Positions 34,401 through 44,764 of a stretch of 64,000 bases of DNA are shown here, piece after piece. The notes under the pieces are model-generated. The model had not been told where the DNA came from. It ran no database searches and saw nothing but the letters and a program-made list of their open reading frames with translations. The stretch's first letter is position 1; each line of letters begins with the position of its first letter. The translations under genes were made by a program, and so were the position numbers. Source of the stretch: Ulva prolifera (lineage: Eukaryota > Chlorophyta > Ulvophyceae > Ulvales > Ulvaceae); assembly GCA_023078555.1 (NCBI GenBank), contig JALAAN010000010.1:1178001-1242000 (forward strand). The letters run 5' to 3'.

Positions 34401-36728
34401 CCGCACCGCGGCGTCGCGGCGGCAGGAGCAGCTGGAGGCGTCGCTCGGCAGCGCGCACGCGGAGGCAGCCAACTGCGCGCGCGCCGCGGAGGAGGCCGGG
34501 GAGGCCCTAGAGGTGGCTGAGGTCCGCTTCCTGTGCGTGGTGGAGGCGCTTCGGAGACGGACAGCGCTGCGGTGCAAGCGGGGCGACAAATCGAGGCAGG
34601 CTCTGTAATGCGCGTCCGTCCGTGCGTTGTGCTTGCCGTTTCAGTGCTGGGTCAGCACTGCACTGCTGCGCCCAGTCGCTGGCATCATGCATACATGTTC
34701 GGCCTGTGGAGTGCGCGCGCCAGGTTTGTGGCTCCACATGGCGACCCGGCTCGTGCCGTGCAGGGCCGCGTGGTGGCGCTCGAGCGGCGCATCGCCGACG
34801 CAGAGTCCGGCAGGGCTGCCGCGTCCGCGCCAGACGCCGGCCGCATCATGGAGCTGGAGGCGGCCCTGGAAGCCGCGGAGGCACGCTGTGCTGCCGCACA
34901 GCGCGCGGCCTCCGACAGCCGGACGCAGGTGCGCCTCCGCGCACAGCTGCTCGTGTCCGCTGCAACATGCATGTGCAGCTGATTGACCGCGGTGCGTGCT
35001 GCCGTCGGCCATCCACTTTGACGGCAAGGGCGGCACATTGTGTGTGTACAATTCTTGGCCATGTATCCCCGATTTTGCGCGGCATTTGCAAGCCGCATGC
35101 GGCAGGAGGCTGGCGTGGGGTGATGCGGCCATGCACATCGTCTCCTCTGACCAGTGCCGGAGACTTTCATCTATCTGTTCCCTGCCGGGGCTATCTATTC
35201 CCTGCGGGGGGGGGGGGGGGGGGGGATATTTGGCCCCTGCCGGAGTAAACGCCACCCACAGGCACATGGAACACAGCCAACTCCGCGCCGGCCGGACACA
35301 GCAGGTCTGTGGGTGTCTCCCAGGGGGAACTACCCATGCATGGCGTGCGGCACACGCAGCTTTGCAAATCGCAATCCCCAGCATGCAGGTCGTGGCGCTG
35401 GAGCAGGACGTGCTGGAGCGCGCCAACAGCGGCGCCCACATCGCGATCCAGGAGCTGCAGCAGCAGCTGCATCAGGCGAACCACCTCCTCGTGGAGCGGC
35501 AGGGGCAGTGGGAGCACAGCAGCGCGGAGCGCGGGGCGCGCATCCTCACGCTCGAGCGCCAGCTCGCTCACGTGCGCCCCCTGTGAACGTCGCACTGTGA
35601 ACATCCGGACGGCTGAGGCCTGACGCGTGGGTGCTGTCGGCTGTGAAGGTGACTCTGTGGTTTACTTTGCCGCTGTCGGGCGCGGCGTTTGCAGCTGTCG
35701 GGCGCGGCGTTTGTGTGCGCGGGGGGCAGCCTCGCCATGATCGGTGTCCAGTGCAGACAATGGTTCCCAGCCTCACAATGATGGCTGGCAGTTTTGTACT
35801 AGTGCATGACTCCAAAAGGGCGAAGGCTGGGTGGGGCGTGATGTCCGGGGCGCAGCGCGACACGGCTGTGGTGCGGAACGTTGCCCGTGTTGCCGAGCGT
35901 GGATGTTGCTCTGCCTCGGCCGTTGTGCAGACCTCTACCACCGATGGCTGCGCAGTAGCGTCTCTGTGCTGCAGTTGGGAGTATTCGGCAGTTTGGCCGG
36001 AGGAAGGGCTAGCGGGTGCTGCGGAATGGGAGCACATAGCCCCCCCTAAGCCTCAGCGGCCGATGTACGTGCCGCCATGAATCTGCGGATGATGCCGACC
36101 GGATGCCGCCTCACCGCACATACTGCCTCAGTTTGACCCGCGCAAGCGGCATGCATGGCGGTATCCCGCACCCGCGCCTTCATTGACAGCGCGTGTGGCG
36201 TGCAGGTGGAGACGCAACTGGCGGCGGCGCAGCGGCAGGCCGAGGCAGAGAGCAGCGCCCGTGGCCACTCCCTCATGATGGCTGACGAGGTCGTGCCCCT
36301 CGCCAGCCTCGGAGGCTACCACCGCTTCGCCTCCAGCCGCCGATTCGGCAGCGCCGTCAAGGTCCGTTCCTTGGCATGCCATCCTCTGCCCCCCCTGCTG
36401 TGCTCAGTGCTGGGCCCGCTGCGCGAGGTGGCGCATGCTGCACAACCCAGCGTCACTTCGTTGGCGCGCTCCATGGCGTGCTCCTACGCCGGGCCGGTGA
36501 TTCATGCATGCGGTGCAGGCGTTTGGGGGCACGGTGGACCGAGTGACGGCGCAGGCGGTGGCTCTGCTGCGGCGGCACCCCGCGGCGCGCCTCCTCGTGC
36601 TCCTCTACATCACGACCGTCCACGCCTTCATCTACCTGCTGCTCGGCCGCATGCAGCACGCGCACCTGCAGGCCGCCGGGGGCATGCCAACGCACTCCGC
36701 GTCGCTGCGCGGCAACGGCGTCCTCTGA
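31438..36728 (+). CDS. Golgin-84-like Golgi tether (GOLGA5/GC1 type), 9 exons
   Basis: Exons 31438-31567, 31671-31810, 31916-32656, 33134-33784, 34255-34521, 34764-34928, 35389-35571, 36206-36361 and 36519-36728 join in phase to 880 codons plus TGA. The N terminus MGSWWQSQLNFAEGLLDQVD matches the golgin-84 start, a short Trp-containing amphipathic segment. Residues about 45-400 are Pro/Ser/Ala-rich and disordered. Residues about 400-750 are an Ala/Glu/Arg coiled coil. The C terminus has SRRFGSAVK, then LLRRHPAARLLVLLY and a single transmembrane segment ending IYLLLGRMQHAH. This is the golgin-84 tail-anchor signature (RRxPxAR-TM-RMQ). Golgin-84 is a type II Golgi membrane protein that tethers intra-Golgi vesicles through the coiled coil. 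Coil-encoding exons are far more GC-rich than exons 1-3. Plant-type tail makes a CASP protein less likely. Confidence 0.85.
35206..35225. repeat. Poly-G tract (20 G) in golgin intron 6
   Basis: The run follows a short tandem phrase, CTATCTGTTCCCTGCCGGGG then CTATCTATTCCCTGC. It lies in the intron between 34928 and 35389 and does not touch a splice site. Confidence 0.93.
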
Positions 36729-38113
36729 CATGGCGTGTCTGGCCGAGGAGATGCAGCCTTCGAATACCAGCTACTTCGTGTGCAGATGCCGTGCGCGGCG
36801 GCAGACCCGCCCGGGGCTCTGTCACACTTGTGGCCTTCACCGCTGCGAACACTTTCATCTGGAGATCTGCGCTCTGCTGCACGATTTCTGATGCAGGGCA
36901 GCATCGCTGCTTCTGCATAGTCTGTGAGACCGCTTGATGCGTGCGGCGTGGTGTTGAGGTGGCGGCTGGTTGGCGTAGTCACTGGTCTCATGCCCACTCG
37001 TGGCACAGCGCCGTTGGAGTGTGCCAGTCCTGTGTCTGCAGTTGCAGTGAACACTGTGGTGCTGCATAGCAGTTGGCTCAGGTGTCTTTGAAGTCATTCA
37101 AACGTAGTGGGTTGCTGTGCTGCGAATGCCATGTCTATGTAATCACGTATCCCTCAGAGCAGCCGGAGCTTTGCCCCTCTGAGATAACTGCAGACTCTAT
37201 CCGACAGAGTCAATCAATCATCCTCTATGCACGCAAGGCGTTCCATAGCATGTGTGAGAGGAGTTGGTATGTCTCGTTGTGGCAATCCAGTGGTATAGCG
37301 GCCATATCACTGGATTGCCACACTCGTTTCAGAGTAGGACATAAACAGTGGATATCAAGGTCCAGAGTCTCATGGCTTTGTGGGAAATCACGCTTCATTT
37401 TACACGTTGAGGAATGCTGTAGCAGACCCGACATGTTGGAACAGAGGCCAGAGGCCACACTGGCTGTGAATTTGCCTCATGAATAATTACTGAATAAGCT
37501 GTGCTGTTCATAAGGAATAGATCTACGGACACAGCTACCTTTGTAACCGAGGTACACCTCTCGATCCGTACCACATCAGGTAGTAGTACTGGAGTCACTA
37601 TGTCTAAACGATACCACAAGCGGCAACTTTCCTTCCGCCACAAATGGAATCGGCCGGCAGTCAACGTGAGTCTGCACATGTGTGCATGAGCACGTAAGCA
37701 CCACACTCCCCGGGCAGACCGCCATGCAAATAGAGGGTCCGCATCATCAACCGGATGTGCATGACACGAGCAAGCTGGGCGTACCGATGCCGCACAACGG
37801 CGCCTACTGGACACCCAGCCTCCGTGACTTGCCAAGAGCACTTTCGCTGCTGCCGCCACTGAACACTACACCTCCGACATGACGCAAACAGGCATTTGAT
37901 GAGCAGCCCTCACATGCGCACTCAGGCGGCCACACGAATGTCTCCAAAGGCGGCGCGGAGCGGCTGATGCGATCTACAACCACAGGGCTTACCAGCCCAG
38001 AATCCTTCCGGCTGACCCCCGATCCCGTGTCCCCTCATGAAACCAAGCATGATGCATGCCTCGGGGCAGCAAACACGTATGCACCGCCTCCCCCACGTCA
38101 CGAACATACAACG
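36729..38113. other. Intergenic between golgin-84 and ALG2 (tail to tail)
   Basis: Both neighbouring genes end here, so the 1.4 kb holds two 3-prime untranslated regions plus a hairpin at 37279-37321. No further gene recognised. Confidence 0.5.
37279..37321. repeat. Short hairpin, GTGGC-ATCCA family, member 2
   Basis: Arms 37279-37299 and 37301-37321, each 21 nt, pair with two mismatches and a one-base centre. The left arm is GTGGCAATCCAGTGGTATAG plus C. It resembles the hairpin at 30672-30714 in size and end sequence. Confidence 0.88.
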
Positions 38114-41100
38114 CTACTCGCTCTTCATCGCTGCTCCGCTTCCCCGCGCCGCCCGCTCCGCCTGCGCGCCGGCCATGATCTCCGCCCACTGCCGCCCGAA
38201 CACTTTGCGCGAGAAGTTCTCGCTGACGTGGCGCCGCGCGGCCGCGCACATCTGCGCGCGCACCGCGTCCTGCTGCGTCATCAGCATCACCACCGCGTTG
38301 GCGTACTCCATCGGGGTGCCCTCCGCGAGGAAGCCTGTCTGGCGGTGCACGACCGTCTCGAGGGGCCCGCCGCTGGCGACGGCGATGACGGGGCAGCCAC
38401 GGGCCATGGCCTCGAGCGGCACGATGCCGAAGTGCTCGTGTGCCGGCGTGTACAGCATCGCCTGGCACGCCGACACCAGCGCGCGCCTGCATGCACACGC
38501 TCCGTCGCCTTGTGTTGTTGTTGTTGGCCGTCGCTGTGCAGCCGGACAGGCTGGGTGCGGTGGGAGTGCGGCGCGCGGCCGCCTCGTCAGCCGTGTTGTG
38601 CGACGACACTGCGGTTGGCGCATGCTCTGTGCGGCAGATCATGCGCTCGGCGATTGGTCGGCATTCAGCAGGCAGCGTTGCACACAGAACGTGCGCGAAG
38701 GCCTCCGCGACGGCCTGCGCCAGTGCCAAAGAGTGATAAGCCTCGCTGATGCGCGCACGCCCGGCTTCTGCTATCAACATGTACACGCGTGATGGGTCCG
38801 CGGAGCCTTGAGCCGGAATGTGGGCGCTACGGTGCCTGGGGGCGGACGGTGGGACGGCAGTGCGGAGGTGCCGGCTGGCCCGGGGGCTGAGGATTGGCCA
38901 CGCTCGGCCTCAGACAACACACATTCTGTGACATTGATCCACGGTACAGAGGACTCGGAGCCACAGGTCACCAGTGGCGGCCAACCACAGAAGCGCAGGA
39001 GTGAGGCGGCAGGCCGGAGGCAGGGCGCACACCGCTGCGCCTCGGTGACGTTGGTCAGGAAGACGACGCGGTCCTCGAGGTCGAGCTCCTCGGCGAGCGC
39101 CCGCAGCTCGCGCAGGTGCGCGACGTTCTCCGCGACGCGGGGGTCGTGGCCGCCGGCGATGACGAGGCGCGCCCGCGCGCACGCGCCCACCGACAGCGCG
39201 TGCCGGTCGATCACCTCGCGCAGCGCGCGCAGCGCGAGCCCGATGTTCTTCTTGCGCTCGTAGCGGTTGAGCGACAGCAGGACGCTGCCGCCGTGCAGCC
39301 ACGCGACGAGGTCCGCCTCCAGCGCTGCACCGCAGGGACGCACTTTGTTGCCGCGTGATCATAAGTCATGATTGTTGATACCACTGTGTGAGCAGGATGA
39401 CGCAAGGGGAAAATGTCACACCTCATGCATGTGTTAAGGTGCCATGTGATGTGCACAGGTGACAGCATGCCGGCATGTCATCTGGGAACACCACAGGTTC
39501 GGCTCTTGCATCTTGCCCATGTTGCACAAGAGCATTTTACCTCGGCACGAGCCGGGTCTGGTGCACTAGTGGTCACGGAGGCGGGGCTGTCTCAAAAAGA
39601 CGGCAGCACCGCCACGCATGTAATAGCGCGTGCCGCCATGCAGCATGAGTGTGGGAGGGTGCGAAGGTGCCGCCCGGCGGAGGTGGCGTAGGCGGCGCAC
39701 CAGACTCCCACGACGCCTGGTCTGCGGCGAGCTCCTCGTCCGAGGGCACCGCGACGGCCGGGTACAGGATGCGCGGCGAGCGCGCGGCCGCGAGGCGCGG
39801 GAACGTCGCCGCGAAGGTGTCGAGGGTGAAGCGCGAGTTGACGAGCAGCGTGTGCGCGGCGGCGGTGGAGGCGCCCTCGAGGGCGTCGAACGGCCGGCGG
39901 TACACGCGGCGCAGCGGCGAGGCGCGGGTGGCGAGGTGCAGGTCCGGGAAGTGGCCGTAAAAGACGACGTGCGCGGCGGTGGCCCACTTCAGGAGCGGCA
40001 CGATGATGGAGACCTGCATGCGCAGGCCCTCGGCGGTCACGGGCCGCGTGGAGATGCGTCCCACCGCGGTTTCGGCCCATACGGCCCATATGGTAGGACA
40101 GTCCACGTCAGGCGATACATGTGGCAATACGGTCCACGGCGGCGGCTGGTATCTGCAGGTACAGCCGAAGGCGTTCGGCACATGTGGCGACACTGCCCAC
40201 GGCGGCCGGCATCTGCGGGTGGTGCAGCGCCGCGGGCTGCGATGTGTGGTGTACAGCGGTCGAGAGCTGCACAGCCACGCCGCAGCAATGGCGATGCGGT
40301 CGCATCACACTGGAGCGCCGCATCAGCCGCATGTGGCGGCCTGCTGCCGGTGGCGGTGTGTGGGTCACAAGGGCTCAGGCGAGGCGGCAGGAAGAACGGC
40401 AGCAACGGCGTGCAATACGAGTTGGTCCGGGTCCAATGGGTTGAGGACGGCATAAAAGCTACCCCCTCCGTTTCGGGAGGTCGTGGGTTAGAATCTGCGT
40501 GCACTTTGGGGAATCGAAACGGCCGTACGTGGCCACCTCGCTTAGCACAGGAGGAGGCCCTGCGAGTTGCGTACGGTCGTCTGAGGGGGGTTTCCAGGTG
40601 GTTTACCCCTTCGGCATATGTGGTCCCGTTGACTCGGATTTGTCAATGTCCAATAGGATATGGCTCGGTAAATTCAGATTCACTTCACTCTCCTTCACAA
40701 AGGCGGGAACAACAGCACAGCACAACCCAGGCTGCAGCCAGCATCCCCTGCTGAACAACCAGCTGCCGAACACCACCACCATGTGATGAAACCCGCGCCC
40801 CGCACAAAATTACACCAGCAGAGCAGCATGGAGCGCAGCATGGAGGAGTGAGCAGCTGGCTGGAGCTATGTGGATGTGCGCAGGCCGCCATCAGCTTGGT
40901 GGCTGTGCAGTGAATGGCGGCAGTGGACAGTGCAGCATGCTGCCTTGCAGGGGCACGGGGAGTGGCTGCAGCGGCTGCACTGGCTGACGTGTATGCATGA
41001 TTACATCGAAGTGCGGTGTTTGATACCGTGGCAGCTTGCAGGTGTGACAGAGATGAAGGCGATGATGCGGGTAGCACCGCGACAGCAGCAAGCACTGCAA

Positions 41101-41967
41101 GAACACAATCACCAACCTGTGTCATCACACCCACACCACAGCCGCAACCAGCGCACGGAAGCATGGCACGACAGTGTCACTGAGTGGGCAGTAGCATGGT
41201 GTGAGATGAACGGGGCCAGGATGCACGTGGGAATAGCGATGGTGTGTGGGCAAGCACATCGAATGTAGCGAAAGAGTGGGGTGGTGATCAGCAGATGAAT
41301 TTGTTGGATCAGCTCTACCAGAACAGTCATGCACGAGAACACAGGGCGAAGGACACTGTGCGGACTGCTTTCATCAGGACACGGACATGCTTCAAATCAC
41401 AAACAGCATCTGGAGTTGCAGTGAATCCCGTATCGGTTGGATGGGCCCATCCGAATCCATGGCATGAGCAACAATGGCAGTTGGCATCAAGTTCCTTGTC
41501 AGATATAGTCTATGCAAGCGCACCTGATCGACAATTATTACATCGAATCTCTTTTTCTTTGTGGCGTGAAGCCATGCCAAGTGGAGGGCAATTGCAGTCA
41601 TCCTGGCCCAAGCGCACAGGACAGTGAAGAGCCCGAATACAGTTCTCGGAATCCATGAGCCAGCAGTGCGTACTGTCAAAAGTTGAGTGTCCTCCAAGCA
41701 TCTGCAAACCATGGAGTGGCTGTCGACTATGTGAATTACCTGACTACCAACATGGCGCGTGTGCCCGCTGCAGTCACAGTAATTGCCCGTTAAAGGGCCA
41801 TCCTCGCATGAATCTGCGCACCTGGATACATCATAATGAGATGTGTACATTATCACCTCATGACCTGCTTCTTGGAGCTCCAGCGCAGCATCTACGACAA
41901 GTCGCTCGGCCCCACCAAGCCCGAGATCAAGGTGGCAAAACGCCACAGTTGATGGCTCCACACTCAT
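38114..41967 (-). CDS. ALG2: ALG2 alpha-1,3/1,6-mannosyltransferase, 5 exons
   Basis: Exons 41967-41787, 41672-41524, 40013-39701, 39324-39033 and 38486-38114 join in phase to 435 codons plus TAG, close to the usual 400-510 aa. ALG2 adds the second and third mannoses to Man1GlcNAc2-PP-dolichol on the cytosolic face of the ER. Landmarks are FCHLDLGLGGAERLVVDAAL (donor-side loop), YGHFPDLHLATR, SLNRYERKKNIGLAL, and the GT4 nucleotide-sugar site HEHFGIVPLEAM with ASGGPLE. Exon 1 may end at a GC donor (41787), which aligns without a gap to ALG2. A canonical GT donor at 41777 adds three residues in the same phase. Intron 2 is long (1.5 kb) and holds a degenerate tandem repeat. The start ATG 41967 is the in-frame Met nearest the conserved core; an upstream in-frame start cannot be excluded. 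Confidence 0.95.
40100..40300. repeat. Degenerate tandem repeat in ALG2 intron 2
   Basis: Two to three units of about 63 bp. Each starts ACATGTGGC[AG]A and contains CCACGGCGGC and ATCTGC. They lie near the 3-prime end of the 1.5-kb intron, upstream of exon 3 in the direction of transcription. Confidence 0.6.
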
Positions 41968-42800
41968 TGTACAGGAAATCTGTACTAGACGCAATTTTTG
42001 GCGCAGCACATTCCCGTCACACACTTATCGTGTGTGAACACGCATGCTGATGGGGAGTGATCCTGCATCAACGATGGCAGTGCATCTGATCCTGGACCAG
42101 TACGAGAATTACCGAGGTACAACAATCATGCACTGGGATGCTTCCCCAGTAGATTCGGTTGAATGACCTGCAGGTGTAGCGGCTCGAGTAGTCGTGATCG
42201 GTGAAGACAGAGTGCAGATACGGGATACACGACCGTGACCAGCTCCAAAGCATGAACGATAGTTTTCAGTCACACGGACTTTCTTGTTTCGTGCCTGCCA
42301 GCATGCACCAGATGGGACAGTGTTGTTCACGGACCGCTGCGCATCAGTTGGACCGGCACGCAGTTTACAATGCATGCACAAACGCCGAAACGGATGCTGA
42401 GAAAGAGTCGTGTTTGTTCCATCGGCAGCACATACATGCTGCGAAAGATCTCCTGCATGCATAGAGCTGCATAGAGCTGAATTCAACAACCCTTGAGATG
42501 TGCATACCACATAGATCATATTTACACTGGCGCCACGCGCGAATCCACGACAGCCTCGTCACTGTTACGAACTCGACTCGGCAGTTTGAGATATCAAACT
42601 CACCACATTATACTCTTGACAGGGAAGCATAGCTGGACCATTGTCTGCAGATGCTCCATGAGCGCGTGCGACGAGATGGTTCCTATCGACTTCATCCGCA
42701 ACACAGAATGGTTCCATTCAGGACTCCTCCGCCACCACACAAGCTGGTTGCATTGATAACTCTTCGCCCACCCGAGTCTAAACGGTCCCGGGCATACAAG
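41968..42800. other. Intergenic between two minus-strand genes
   Basis: This should contain the ALG2 promoter and leader and the 3-prime end of the neighbouring membrane-protein gene. No TATA box or other gene could be identified with confidence. Confidence 0.4.
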
Positions 42801-43759
42801 CTATACCTCTTTGCCTTGAGCTCCTCCCTGCTTTGCGCCGGTCTGAAGACCGGTCACAAAGGCGTCGGTACCTTTGACGACTGTCTTCACGCCACGCACG
42901 GCAGTATCATGCAGTGAAGATAACTCATCTGGCTTGCCTACAATAAAAAATATGGTTGGCGTACGGGCGATTTCACAATGGGAGAATGTGCAGGTGAAAC
43001 CTTGAGCATCGGAACTGCATGACCAGGTGGAGGCAAATGCCTGTTTGGCTGCAAAACAGGTGTAAATGGGCACACAATTCGTCCATCTGCTAGTTATGTC
43101 ATCTGTTCACTGGGCCTTCAACATCTGTGTAAATCGAAACAGCTGGATGATGCATACCTCTTGCGTTGCAATACAACACAGCGCCAGCAGCTCCAGCACC
43201 CACCACCAAGGTGGTGGTCACGAGTGTAGATGCCGCTTTGAGTGCAACCTGGAAGTTTGAGGTGTAAAGAGGTCTGGCAAGCGGCTCGATCTTGCATGGT
43301 TTGTTGTGTACTGAATACTCCATACATGCTTGGCTGGTTGAACTCAATCCACAATCAGGGAAGAGCAGTAAACACACCCCCGCTGCTAGCATTGTTCCTC
43401 CTGCAACAGCGACAGCTCCTGCTATATTTCCATCCGAGCGCGAATTTCTGCCGGTGCTCTTCTCATAAGTGGTACCGACTGCCTTACCCGTCTACAGCAC
43501 ACAACTCCATCTTCGAGTAGCCCACATCAACCTGATACAGCATCGACGTTGCATCCAATTGGGAGTTTCGAACAAGTCCCAAGGTGGACGGCATGAGAGC
43601 ATCCGCGGGACTGTCCCACTACGACAAGCCAGGACCACCATCAACCAGGATCAGCACCTTCTCAATCCATTTCCCCTGGTCTGCAGCATCCTTGACACGC
43701 CTGGCAAAGCGGCCGACGGCACGTCCGGCGCTTTCTGCGTGGTTCGAATCAGTGCTCAT
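42801..43759 (-). CDS. Two-TM membrane protein, unknown, 3 exons
   Basis: Exons 43759-43639, 43478-43158 and 43048-42801 join in phase to 229 codons plus TAG. The N terminus is hydrophilic with an amphipathic helix (VGRFARRVKDAADQGKWIEK). A first membrane segment follows (GAVAVAGGTMLAAGVCLLLF), then a Cys-containing loop, then a second membrane segment (VTTTLVVGAGAAGAVLYC). The C-terminal part contains TIFFIVGKPDELSSLHDTAV and ends in Lys/Gly-rich sequence. The small-residue hydrophobic segment after a helical region faintly recalls apolipoprotein L-type proteins, but this is not a firm match. Donors are GTGGTC and GTATGC; acceptors are AGGCAG and TTGCAG. Function unknown. Confidence 0.65.
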
Positions 43760-44587
43760 GAAGCGGAACACGCAAATCTACCTACACCAACCTCCGGAGA
43801 CACGCTGTGCAGCTGAAGAGACGGATACTTCACGACAGGTGACGTATTCCTGTCTATCAGCCAGATGTGAGTTGGCTTGCGGAAGTTTGGATTAGAGAAA
43901 ATGCGATTGACGTAACCGATGTGTTAAATGCTCAGGACGGTCAGGGCAATTCAAGTGCGCGAATTGTGTGCACCACACCTTTGTAACTGACTCAAAGGCA
44001 TTTTGACACTTAATTACACCACCTCGTACGCGTCCAGCACATGCACGTACATGCGTGCTGGCCGGGCCGGTGGTCCACGTCCGAGAACGCGGGACTTCAC
44101 GCTCTGCAATCGAGTCATCAACCACAACGGCGCACCAAGTGGTAACGAAGCACGATTACGAGACCAGCTCTTCAAAATGGCATGATTCAGCCTTTACTGC
44201 TACCACAGATGACCTCATGTGCATAGCAGTTCTCAGGATGCCCGGAGATCAGAGCCGAAAGCACTGCCTATGAGAATATATCTGATAGCAGCAGCTCTAT
44301 TACAGCTCTGCAACTCCGCCCCACACCAGGTTGCGAATCAACATTCTCATCCTTCTACCACACAGCCACAGACTCGCATCTATAATTGTGCACAAACAAC
44401 CTGCCCCTGTGCTGGATTATTGGGCCCGGAGCCCCATGGGTTGCATGCATGGCCCACAGGTCTGCACCTACCTGGCCCGGACATCTCACTAATGCAATGC
44501 AAAACTCTCGAAATCAACTGTACCACTGTAGCATACTACCATCGAAACATTCGTCTCCCACATGCACTCCCCCCCCCCCCCCCCCCC

Positions 44588-44625
<38 letters not shown>

Positions 44626-44764
44626 TTGCGACCGTAGGCGCTGTTGGAACCCCTTAACCTTCCCCTCGAAAATCCCTCCCGCCTAGCGGCACCAGCCACA
44701 CATACAACAACAGCATTGACCGCAGGCTTATCAGCGAAAAGAAAATCACATAGCCGCGCCAGTC
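43760..44764. other. Intergenic with poly-C tract
   Basis: A minus-strand frame at 43892-44125 has no recognisable domain and could be upstream exon or leader of the membrane-protein gene. A 57-base C tract (44569-44625) with a single A lies just beyond the end of the neighbouring surface-protein gene. Confidence 0.45.
44569..44625. repeat. Poly-C tract
   Basis: 57 bases, all C except A at 44588. On the minus strand it is a G-run about 140 nt beyond the stop codon of the surface-protein gene, probably in or near its 3-prime untranslated region. Confidence 0.95.

Noticed and set aside
40430-40515. tRNA-like stretch in ALG2 intron 2 (D-arm-like GTCCAATGGG and a T-arm-like GGGTTAGAATC)
   Set aside because: The B box deviates from GGTTCGANTCC, the T stem does not pair and no acceptor stem was found. 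At most a tRNA-derived repeat remnant.
39630-40754. 374-codon plus-strand frame
   Set aside because: It is antisense to ALG2 exon 3 and continues into the intron; ALG2 on the other strand explains the open frame.
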